Under the pieces are notes generated by a model, which was not told the origin of the DNA, did not search any database, and saw only the letters and a list, made by a program, of their open reading frames with translations. 7,891 nt of DNA from an uncultured Prosthecobacter sp. (GTDB taxonomy: Bacteria; Verrucomicrobiota; Verrucomicrobiia; Verrucomicrobiales; Verrucomicrobiaceae). Position 1 is the first letter of the stretch. Each line of letters opens with the position of its first letter. The position numbers were made by a program, and so were the translations under genes. This document shows positions 1 through 5,600 of this stretch, piece after piece. The stretch is from the NCBI GenBank assembly GCA_937941745.1, contig CALDGV010000281.1, positions 1-7,891 on the forward strand, read 5' to 3'.

Positions 1-729
1 ATCTGTCACTTAGGCGCTCGTGTTGAAAGAGTAACGCTAAACAATGGGCAAAAAAACTTGGAAGTTCGTTGCCAAAGTAACGATAAAAGTGTGATGGTTG
101 ATCAGATCCTAGTGGCTTTGGGGAGAACTCCTGCCACTGCAGGTTTAGGTCTGGATAAGGCTGGAGTGAAGTTGGTGCTCCAAAAGGTCGAGGTGCAGGC
201 GACGATGCAGACATCACAGCCTCACATCTTTGCGGCGGGCGATGTTTGCAGTCCTTTGGATGTTGTCCATGTGGCCATCCAACAAGGTGAGATCGCTGCC
301 AGAAATGCGGCTCGTCTGATGCGAGGTGAGCCCCTTCATGAGGAGATGGACTATCGTCTTCGGCTCTTCGGCGTGTTTTCGCATCCTCAAGTCGCGGTTG
401 TTGGCACTAGTGAGAAAACATTACGACAAAATAATGTTAAATACGTTACAGCATCTTATCCATTCAACGACCACGGGAAGAGCATGGTCATGGGCGAAAC
501 GGAGGGGTTTGTGAAAATGATCGCAGATCAATCAACCGGCGAAATCCTGGGGGCTTCCTGCGTCGGGCCGCATGCGACGGAGATGATTCATGAGGTCGTG
601 ATTGCCATGAACTACCGTTCATGCGTTCAGGACTTCATGAGCATTCCTCACTACCATCCGACTTTGAGCGAAATCTGGACTTACCCCGCTGAAGATTGCG
701 CTGATCAAATTAGTAACGTGAAAAAGTAA
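1..729 (+). CDS. FAD/NAD(P)-dependent pyridine nucleotide-disulfide oxidoreductase, C-terminal part (5' end outside window)
   Basis: This is the C-terminal 242 residues of a class I flavin disulfide reductase (dihydrolipoamide dehydrogenase / glutathione reductase / mercuric reductase superfamily), cytoplasmic homodimers that pass electrons from NAD(P)H through FAD to a redox disulfide. The frame is open from base 1, so the start, the FAD-binding GxGxxG and the CxxxxC active site lie outside the window. Visible are 'LVALGRTP' at the end of the NAD domain (109-132), the second FAD-binding motif 'FAAGDV' (229-246) and the dimerisation domain from about base 350. That domain ends in 'HYHPTLSE', which carries the catalytic His (655-657) and its partner Glu (670-672). 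The terminal Cys pair of mercuric reductase is absent; the protein ends in 'ISNVKK'. Substrate cannot be fixed from this half. Base composition is AT-richer than the genes to the right. The stop lies 10 bases from the end of the convergent downstream gene. Confidence 0.9.
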   Translation: MCHLGARVERVTLNNGQKNLEVRCQSNDKSVMVDQILVALGRTPATAGLGLDKAGVKLVLQKVEVQATMQTSQPHIFAAGDVCSPLDVVHVAIQQGEIAARNAARLMRGEPLHEEMDYRLRLFGVFSHPQVAVVGTSEKTLRQNNVKYVTASYPFNDHGKSMVMGETEGFVKMIADQSTGEILGASCVGPHATEMIHEVVIAMNYRSCVQDFMSIPHYHPTLSEIWTYPAEDCADQISNVKK

Positions 730-739
730 TTTAGAATCG

Positions 740-1264
740 TTACAAAAGCGTTTCCCTCCACATGGCTGGATGAAGGAAAGCTGCTGTGGTGCTGCCGCGG
801 TCACCGGCACCGCCAGCGATGGTTTCCATCGCCATGTCACCCTTGAATCCAATGGCTGGGTAAAGCCATTCCTCACCTCCAATTTGCAACTTGGGAATCA
901 GTGCGCTGCCAAGATGCTCGATCTCCCAACTCAACAGCAGCGGTTCTTCATCGGAAAAGCTGCCGAGAAACTGTTCAACATCGGGAATGATCCCCAGCAG
1001 GCCCGTGTCGTTAAGCAGGTCCCAGACTTCGCCAGTCTTGAGATCAAACTGGACCGCGAATCCCACCGAGCGGCTTTTCCCGTCCTTTTGACGCTGCTTC
1101 GATACAAGGGCGAAAAGAATCTGCGGGGGGGCCTCGCTGGGGATCACATCCACCTGAAATCCGAAGCGCAATGGATGGGGGGGGACCTCGATTGTGCCAA
1201 AGCTCACCAAATCGAAGCTTGCGAAGGCCATCTCTGGACTGACAAAAGCGGTGGGTGGGTGCAT
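740..1264 (-). CDS. Hypothetical protein, 174 residues, with two poly-C tracts near its start
   Basis: I do not recognise this protein. It reads like a real soluble protein: alternating hydrophobic stretches such as 'LRFGFQVDVI', 'QILFALVSK', 'VGFAVQFDLKTGEVWDLL' and 'LLLSWEIEHLG', with no signal peptide or membrane segment. It is probably cytoplasmic and rich in beta strands. The ATG at 1264 sits exactly where GC-rich coding sequence gives way to an AT-rich spacer, which supports this start; no Shine-Dalgarno sequence is visible. The opposite strand also has a long open frame (770-1327), but that runs on into the AT-rich spacer and looks less protein-like. Its coding strand has a run of eight C (1177-1184, codons 27-30) and one of seven C (1125-1131, codons 45-47); a slip in either would shift the frame. 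It is transcribed away from the repeat lipoprotein and converges on the oxidoreductase gene. Confidence 0.6.
   Translation of the reverse strand: MHPPTAFVSPEMAFASFDLVSFGTIEVPPHPLRFGFQVDVIPSEAPPQILFALVSKQRQKDGKSRSVGFAVQFDLKTGEVWDLLNDTGLLGIIPDVEQFLGSFSDEEPLLLSWEIEHLGSALIPKLQIGGEEWLYPAIGFKGDMAMETIAGGAGDRGSTTAAFLHPAMWRETLL
1125..1131 (-). repeat. Homopolymer run of seven C on the coding strand
   Basis: Seven consecutive G on the + strand give a second poly-C run in the same gene (codons 45-47, encoding Ala-Pro-Pro), 45 bases further into the coding sequence than the eight-C run. Confidence 0.8.
1177..1184 (-). repeat. Homopolymer run of eight C on the coding strand
   Basis: Eight consecutive G on the + strand give poly-C within codons 27-30 of the 740-1264 gene (encoding Val-Pro-Pro). 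Its length and its place near the start resemble slippage-prone tracts, but eight is at the short end for known phase-variable runs. It is also a likely place for a sequencing length error. Confidence 0.8.
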
Positions 1265-1425
1265 GGGATAATTTTAATAACTTTTGGAATTAATGTTATT
1301 TTATTAAAATTATCAATTTATTTATAGAAATTAAAATTTTATAGAGTCGGTAGCACTCTAAACCAGAGATGGCCGCAATTTGGCGATGGACGGGGTTTGG
1401 AGATGGCGTTCATGGTCGCCCTTTC
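1265..1425. promoter_or_regulatory. AT-rich divergent intergenic region between the hypothetical gene and the repeat lipoprotein
   Basis: About 80 bases (1265-1345) are almost pure A/T in an otherwise GC-rich neighbourhood, between two divergently transcribed genes, so promoters for both probably lie here. Candidate -10-like 'TATAGA' boxes occur at 1323-1328 and 1340-1345 on the + strand. They belong to an 8-bp direct repeat 'TTTATAGA' (1321-1328 and 1338-1345, 17 bases apart). No convincing -35 sits in front of either. On the minus strand 'TTGATA' (1311-1316) could be a -35 for the 740-1264 gene, but I see no good -10 at standard distance. A 10-bp palindrome 'TAAAATTTTA' lies at 1332-1341. 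The part from about 1346 is a GC-richer leader for the lipoprotein gene. Confidence 0.5.
1267..1314. repeat. Perfect 14-bp inverted repeat with 20-base spacer
   Basis: The left arm GATAATTTTAATAA (1267-1280) is the exact reverse complement of the right arm TTATTAAAATTATC (1301-1314). Inside it, AATAAC (1276-1281) and GTTATT (1295-1300) can pair as an alternative, so the arms could form more than one hairpin. The left arm begins three bases before the ATG of the minus-strand gene. It could be an operator for a dimeric regulator, a hairpin in the 5' leader of the 740-1264 transcript, or chance in A/T-rich sequence. There is no GC-rich stem, so it is not a standard terminator. Confidence 0.6.
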
Positions 1426-2379
1426 ATGAAGTTTTTCCCCTTGTCTCCATACCTGAGTCTCCCTGTTTGCGTCATTGTGCTTTCTGCTTGTGGGGAACAC
1501 GACTCAAAGACCGAGGCTCAACTTGCTGCCTCAGGAGGGACTGGCGTTGGTCAGACTGATCAGGTGCCCGCAGTAGCGGTGGTTGAAAAAAGTGCCCCGA
1601 AACCTGCTTCGGAGACATCTGTGGCCAAAAAGGTTTTTTGGACGCCAGAAATGCTCCATACGGAGATCAAATACCACAACCCGGACTACGATGGCAGTGG
1701 AGAATTCAATCTTCAGGAAGGGCAGCCCGTGGCCATCAGCCTACGTGGAGCTAAAATTCGCAACCTGGAGTTTTTGACCCGCTTCAGTCCCCTTGCTTTG
1801 GATTTGAGCGGAACCCCGATTCAGGACATCCGACCAGTGAGGGGCATGAAACTGGTGGAGCTGTACTTGGAGGACAGTCCGGTGACCGATCTTTCCCCTC
1901 TTCGCGGCATGCCTTTGGAGAAGATCTACCTCAGTCGAACGCCTGTCAGCGATCTCAGTGCTTTGGCGGGAGCTCCATTGGTGGAGGTGAATGTCGTGGA
2001 CACCAAAGTCAGTGACCTGACGCCGCTCGCTAAGTCGCCCATTCAAATGCTCTGGCTTACTGGCACGCCTGTCGAAAGCATCGCTCCGCTCCAAGGAATG
2101 CCCCTGGTCAGTCTCACGCTCCATCGCACGAAGGTGATGGACCTAGCCCCGCTTTCCGGCAGCACACTTCAGCGTCTGCACATCGCAGAAACGCCGGTCA
2201 GTGACCTTTCTCCGCTCAAGGGGCTTTCCCTGACCCGACTCGTGTTCACTCCGGCCAACATCAAGACAGGTCTGGAGGTGGCCAAAAGCCTGCCTGTTCA
2301 GGAAATCGGCACCCAGTTTGATGAACAAGGCCGGGATTTGATGCCTCCTGAGGCCTTCTGGGCTCAACAGGCCAAGTAA
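1426..2379 (+). CDS. Lipoprotein with eight 21-residue leucine-rich-type repeats
   Basis: This is a predicted exported lipoprotein of 317 residues with no evident catalytic domain, probably a binding or scaffold protein at the cell envelope. Residues 1-22 form a type II signal peptide ending in the lipobox L-S-A-C, with Cys22 as the lipidation site. Gly at +2 does not favour inner-membrane retention. Residues 24-68 are a polar Ala/Pro/Thr-rich linker, followed by 'NPDYDG' (85-90). Eight tandem 21-residue units fill 109-276 (typical unit 'TPVSDLSPLKGLSL'), and a tail contains 'PPEAFW'. From memory, the NPxxDG-repeat-PxxFW layout matches repeat regions attached to Verrucomicrobia/Planctomycetes Ser/Thr kinases; here there is no kinase. 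I chose ATG 1426 because the signal peptide starts there. ATG 1369, in the same frame, would add 19 residues and bury the signal. Neither start has a good ribosome-binding site. The stop is 47 bases from the end of the convergent helicase gene. Confidence 0.85.
   Translation: MKFFPLSPYLSLPVCVIVLSACGEHDSKTEAQLAASGGTGVGQTDQVPAVAVVEKSAPKPASETSVAKKVFWTPEMLHTEIKYHNPDYDGSGEFNLQEGQPVAISLRGAKIRNLEFLTRFSPLALDLSGTPIQDIRPVRGMKLVELYLEDSPVTDLSPLRGMPLEKIYLSRTPVSDLSALAGAPLVEVNVVDTKVSDLTPLAKSPIQMLWLTGTPVESIAPLQGMPLVSLTLHRTKVMDLAPLSGSTLQRLHIAETPVSDLSPLKGLSLTRLVFTPANIKTGLEVAKSLPVQEIGTQFDEQGRDLMPPEAFWAQQAK
1750..2253 (+). repeat. Eight tandem 63-base units encoding 21-residue leucine-rich repeats
   Basis: The encoded units share the pattern [T/S]-x-[V/I]-x-D-[L/I]-x-P-[L/V]-x-G-x-x-L-x-x-[L/I]-x-[L/I]. 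The first unit (1750-1812) is the most divergent, reading 'AKIRNLEFLTRFSPL'. All eight keep exactly 21 residues without insertions. At nucleotide level the copies have drifted, so the duplication looks old or under selection at the protein level rather than a recent slippage array. Confidence 0.85.
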
Positions 2380-2426
2380 AAGAGCTCCGAAATTCGTGGG
2401 TTGGGGCTGGATGGAGGCGGGTCTTC

Positions 2427-4439
2427 CTACCAGCCACCTCGAACGTTCCACTTTTCCATCAGGTCGGCGGGCAGTTCGGTGATGAACCGGCTGGGCTTCA
2501 TCAAGATGTCACCATCGCGAGCCTGATGATTGATCACGGGATAGCAGAGGTAGAGTTCGTCCTTTGCGCGGGTGACCGTGACGTAAAATAGACGGCGCTC
2601 TTCCTCAATTCCGAGGTCACTCTCCTCCACAGCCCGGGCGTGGGGGAACATGCCGTCGGCCACCCAGATGGCAAAGACGGTGTGCCATTCGAGTCCCTTG
2701 GCCTGATGGGCGGTGGTCAGGGTCACGGCCTCCTTGTCCTGCTGCTGGTCGGGCTTGTCACCTGTATCCACACCGCTGAGCAGGCTGAGCTGGCTGAGGA
2801 ACTCCAGCGGATCGGTGAAGCGGCTGGAGTAGTTGCTGAGCTGCTCCAGGTCCTGCTCGCGCTGGTCGGCGTTTTTGAACTTGGCCCGCATGTAGTCCTG
2901 ATACACGCCCTCATAAATGCTGCGGATCATCTCGGGCGGCGTGGCGGTTTTGCCATCGACAATCAATTCATCCAGCGTGTAGGCGAACTGGTCCCAGGTC
3001 TCACGGGCCTTCTTTGGCACGGTCATGGGGATGAGCAGGTCGCTGAACTTGCCCGTCATCACCTCAGCGCCCGCAGCGTCTGTCTTTAGCCAGGCATTCC
3101 AAAGCTTCAGTGCACTGGCTCCGCCAACGCCGGGGATGAGCTTCACCATGCGCATGAAGCTGACTTCATCACGGCGGTTCACGGCGAACTTCATGAACGC
3201 AGCCACGTCCTTCACGTGCGCCTGCTCAAAGAAGCGCAGGCCGCTGGTGATCTGGAAGGGGATGCCACGGCTGGTCAGCTCCATCTGCAGTTCCATGCTG
3301 TGGAAATGGGCACGGTAGAGCACGGCGATGTCACTGAGGGAGACACCCTCTTCATCCTGCAGCTCAAGAATTCGCTGGGCCACGAACGACGCCTGCGCAC
3401 TGCCGCTGTCGAGTGGCACCAGTGCAGGCAGCATGCCCTTTTCGTTCCTCGAAGACTGGAGGTTCTTGCGGATCTGGGCACGGTTGTGGCCGATGCTGGC
3501 GTTGGCGAGGTTCAGCACCTCGGGAACGCTGCGGTAATTCACCTCGATTTTGAAGACGCGGGCCTTCGGCCAGTGCTCGTGGAAGTTCAGGATGTTTGTC
3601 ACATCCGCACCACGCCAGGAATAGATGCTCTGCGCGTCATCGCCCACGACCATGAGATTGCCGTCCGGACCGGTAAGCATCTCGATGAACTCGCACTGGA
3701 GCCGGTTCGTGTCCTGGTATTCATCGACCAGAACAAACTCAAACTGCCGTTGGTAGCGTTCCAGAAGGTCAGGATTTTCCTTCAGCAGCCGCACGGACTG
3801 GGTGAGCAGGTCGTCAAAGTCCATGCAGTTTGTCTCCAGCTTCTTCTGCTGGTAGAGCTCACGCAGGCGGACGACGTGCTCGATGATCTGGTCGAAGTAG
3901 GGGTAACGGGTGGCAATGATCTCCTCGACCGGCGTGCAGGTGTTGTCCGCCATGGAGAAGATGTCACCCAGCACCTCGGCCTTCGGAAAGCGGAAGCCAG
4001 TGGTGTCGATGCCGCTGCCGGCCACCACGGTTTCGAGCAGGTCCTTCTGATCCTCGCGGTCCATGATCGAAAAGCCTTTGCGATAGCCCAGTCGCTCGGC
4101 GTTCCACCGCAGGAACTTGTTTCCAATGCTGTGGAAGGTGCCGCCCCAGAGGCGTGCCGTGTCCACCTCCACCAGGAGGTTCACACGTTCCAGCATCTCA
4201 CGCGCCGCCTTGTTCGTGAAGGTGAGCAGGAGGATCTGCTCAGGCAGAACACCGTTGTCCAGAAGCCAGGCCACCCGGTAGGTCAGCGTGCGCGTCTTGC
4301 CCGACCCAGCTCCAGCGATCACAAGCGTCTGCCCAGGAGGAGCGGTCACAGCGGCGTGCTGCTGCTCGTTCAACTCGGCCTTGTAGTTTATCCGCGGCGC
4401 GGAGGAGTGAGCGGAATGCAGCGTGTATTCGCGGGCCAT
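2427..4439 (-). CDS. UvrD/Rep/PcrA-family superfamily 1A ATP-dependent DNA helicase
   Basis: This is an ATP-driven 3'-5' DNA helicase of 670 residues, a Rep-like length, with roles expected in replication restart, removal of proteins from DNA, or repair. All SF1A motifs are present in order: Q motif 'LNEQQHAAV' (23-31), Walker A 'GAGSGKT' (43-49), Ia 'TFTNKAA' (73-79), Ib 'GTFHS' (100-104), motif II 'DEYQD' (239-243), III 'GDDAQSIYSWRGA' (266-278), IV 'NYRS' (301-304), V 'TTAHQAKGLEW' (575-585) and VI 'EERRLFYVTVTRA' (613-625). The 2B region lies between IV and V. It has no long C-terminal extension like the mismatch/RNA-polymerase-binding tails of UvrD and PcrA, so Rep or a lineage-specific paralogue is as likely. 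No nuclease domain is present. ATG 4439 has no Shine-Dalgarno sequence; the bases just upstream read TTCCTCC. It follows the epimerase gene by 38 bases on the same strand, so co-transcription is likely though functionally unrelated. Confidence 0.95.
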   Translation of the reverse strand: MAREYTLHSAHSSAPRINYKAELNEQQHAAVTAPPGQTLVIAGAGSGKTRTLTYRVAWLLDNGVLPEQILLLTFTNKAAREMLERVNLLVEVDTARLWGGTFHSIGNKFLRWNAERLGYRKGFSIMDREDQKDLLETVVAGSGIDTTGFRFPKAEVLGDIFSMADNTCTPVEEIIATRYPYFDQIIEHVVRLRELYQQKKLETNCMDFDDLLTQSVRLLKENPDLLERYQRQFEFVLVDEYQDTNRLQCEFIEMLTGPDGNLMVVGDDAQSIYSWRGADVTNILNFHEHWPKARVFKIEVNYRSVPEVLNLANASIGHNRAQIRKNLQSSRNEKGMLPALVPLDSGSAQASFVAQRILELQDEEGVSLSDIAVLYRAHFHSMELQMELTSRGIPFQITSGLRFFEQAHVKDVAAFMKFAVNRRDEVSFMRMVKLIPGVGGASALKLWNAWLKTDAAGAEVMTGKFSDLLIPMTVPKKARETWDQFAYTLDELIVDGKTATPPEMIRSIYEGVYQDYMRAKFKNADQREQDLEQLSNYSSRFTDPLEFLSQLSLLSGVDTGDKPDQQQDKEAVTLTTAHQAKGLEWHTVFAIWVADGMFPHARAVEESDLGIEEERRLFYVTVTRAKDELYLCYPVINHQARDGDILMKPSRFITELPADLMEKWNVRGGW

Positions 4440-4477
4440 GGAGGAAGTTTTTGAAAAGCAGGTTTCGCAGAGCTGGC

Positions 4478-5452
4478 TTACTGCCTGTAGAAATCCAGGG
4501 TGTGCTTCAGGCCTTCCTGCCAGGTGATTTGGGGGGCATAGCCGAGCTGCTGGCGTGCTGCAGAGAGGTCGGCCGCAGAGTGCCGGATGTCACCGCTGCG
4601 CGCAGGTTCATGGTGAGGCAGGATCTGCTGTCTGGTGAGGGTGTTCAGTTCGGCAATGAGGTCCAGCAGCGTCACGCTGGTGCCTCCGGCGATGTTGAAG
4701 ACCTTTCCAGCCACCTGATTGGATGGCCTCTCCGCCGCCAGCAGGTTCGCTTCGACCACATTGTCGATGTAGGCAAAGTCCCGTGATTGAAGGCCATCGC
4801 CAAAAATCGTGGGTGCCTCGCCTCGCAGCATCATGGTACAGAACCGTGCGATGACTCCGGAGTAGGGGGAGTTGAAGCTCTGCCTGGGGCCAAAGACATT
4901 GAAATAGCGCAGGGCCACTGTTTCCAGGCCGTAGAGCTGATGAAACAGCTGGCCATAGCGTTCGCTGCCATACTTTTGCAGCCCGTAAGGAGAAAGCGGC
5001 TGGACGGGGTCCGACTCGTGTTTGAGAGGAGCCGGGCTGTCTCCGTAAATGGCGGCTGAGGAGGCGAACATGAAGCGCCGGACGCCTGCATCCCGGGCTG
5101 CCATGAGCAGCGCCAGCGAGGCATCAAGGTTCACTTGGTTGCTTTCCACCGGCTGTTCCACGGACTGAGGCACGGAGGCGATGGCTGCTTCATGGAAAAC
5201 CCAGTCACAGCCCTGCACCAGCTGTGTGACAAGCGCTCGGTCGGTGATGTTGCCGTGGATGAACTCCACCCCGCTGCCAGCGCCTGCCCATGCCAGGTTG
5301 GCCAGGTCGCCTGTGCTGAGGTCATCCAGCACGATGACCTTGGCTCCCCGCTGGCAGAGAGCCTGAGCGATGTGACCACCGATGAAGCCGGCACCGCCGG
5401 TGACGAGAGCTTGAATTTCCAATCGGGAAGAACTGGGCATGAGGCTGCGCAT
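4478..5452 (-). CDS. NAD-dependent nucleotide-sugar epimerase/dehydratase (GalE / UDP-GlcNAc 4-epimerase type)
   Basis: This is an extended short-chain dehydrogenase of 324 residues that interconverts or modifies UDP-sugars in the cytoplasm for polysaccharide, lipopolysaccharide or glycan synthesis. The Rossmann NAD-binding loop 'GGAGFIGG' is at 19-26 and 'DDLSTG' at 43-48. The active site has Ser at 131-132 ('SSAAIYGDS') and the YxxxK pair Tyr156/Lys160 ('SPYGLQKYGSERY'). 'HEAAIASVPQSVE' (87-99) and 'FGPRQSFNSPYSGVI' (187-201) recall WbpP/Gne-type UDP-N-acetylglucosamine 4-epimerases more than classical GalE, but substrate is inferred. The ATG at 5452 is fixed by an in-frame TGA six bases upstream (5456-5458); Met5 (5440) is an alternative. 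A strong AGGAGG lies at 5466-5471 with a long 13-base gap. No other sugar gene is adjacent within the window. The helicase follows as a probable operon partner. Confidence 0.92.
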   Translation of the reverse strand: MRSLMPSSSRLEIQALVTGGAGFIGGHIAQALCQRGAKVIVLDDLSTGDLANLAWAGAGSGVEFIHGNITDRALVTQLVQGCDWVFHEAAIASVPQSVEQPVESNQVNLDASLALLMAARDAGVRRFMFASSAAIYGDSPAPLKHESDPVQPLSPYGLQKYGSERYGQLFHQLYGLETVALRYFNVFGPRQSFNSPYSGVIARFCTMMLRGEAPTIFGDGLQSRDFAYIDNVVEANLLAAERPSNQVAGKVFNIAGGTSVTLLDLIAELNTLTRQQILPHHEPARSGDIRHSAADLSAARQQLGYAPQITWQEGLKHTLDFYRQ

Positions 5453-5455
5453 GTT

Positions 5456-5530
5456 TCACAGGCCGCCTCCTTTGGCAACCTCCTTGGCCGCTTGAGCTTC
5501 ATCGACTTTTTCACTTCGTCGGTGCCGCAT
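5456..5530 (-). CDS. Possible 24-residue leader ORF upstream of the epimerase
   Basis: This is an ATG-to-TGA frame of 24 codons, starting MRHRRSEKVDEAQAAK and ending in GGGL. It is preceded by GGGAGGA about 12 bases upstream of its ATG, followed by a run of A. Its stop is three bases before the epimerase ATG (TGA-AAC-ATG), and both Shine-Dalgarno-like sequences for the epimerase lie inside it. That arrangement fits translational coupling: a ribosome ending here would be delivered to the epimerase start. It resembles no leader peptide I know and has no amino-acid run typical of attenuators. A frame of this length can easily arise by chance, so this is a candidate only. Confidence 0.25.
   Translation of the reverse strand: MRHRRSEKVDEAQAAKEVAKGGGL
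5466..5471 (-). promoter_or_regulatory. Shine-Dalgarno AGGAGG for the epimerase gene
   Basis: A full AGGAGG match to the 16S anti-SD sequence, 13 bases before ATG 5452. That gap is longer than the usual 5-9 bases. A second AAGGAGG lies further upstream at 5479-5485. Both are inside the short leader ORF at 5456-5530. Confidence 0.55.
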
Positions 5531-5552
5531 TTTTTTCAAAGTTCCTCCCACC

Positions 5553-5581
5553 TTGACCCCTAGGAATGCCCGCGACATCAT
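5553..5581 (+). promoter_or_regulatory. Possible sigma70-like promoter for pyrC
   Basis: TTGACC (5553-5558) matches five of six bases of the -35 consensus. After a 17-base spacer, CATCAT (5576-5581) matches four of six of the -10. It would start a transcript close to 5588 with a very short leader before ATG 5601. The -10 is weak and the match could be chance. I see no attenuator or PyrR-binding hairpin in the 5531-5600 region. Confidence 0.25.
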
Positions 5582-5600
5582 GCGAGGCCACTTCCACTGC

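Noticed and set aside
1..729. Mercuric reductase identity for the partial oxidoreductase
   Set aside because: The HPTxSE motif is shared by the whole superfamily and the C-terminal vicinal Cys pair of mercuric reductase is missing.
770..1327. 185-codon open frame on the + strand over the hypothetical gene
   Set aside because: It runs past the coding boundary into the AT-rich spacer and its translation lacks a folded-protein pattern. The minus-strand frame starts exactly at the composition boundary. Some doubt remains.
2380..2426. Terminator between the lipoprotein and the convergent helicase gene
   Set aside because: I see no GC-rich stem followed by a T run on either strand in this 47-base gap.
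2595..4439. Helicase motif III with Ala and Ser (GDDAQSIYSWRGA) as an unusual variant
   Set aside because: Substitutions at these positions are common in Rep/PcrA-like helicases as I recall them, so this is not evidence of altered function.
3216..4454. 412-codon open frame antisense to the helicase
   Set aside because: It mirrors the helicase codons (His/Leu/Val/Gln-rich translation) and has no motif, while the helicase on the other strand is complete with all SF1A motifs.
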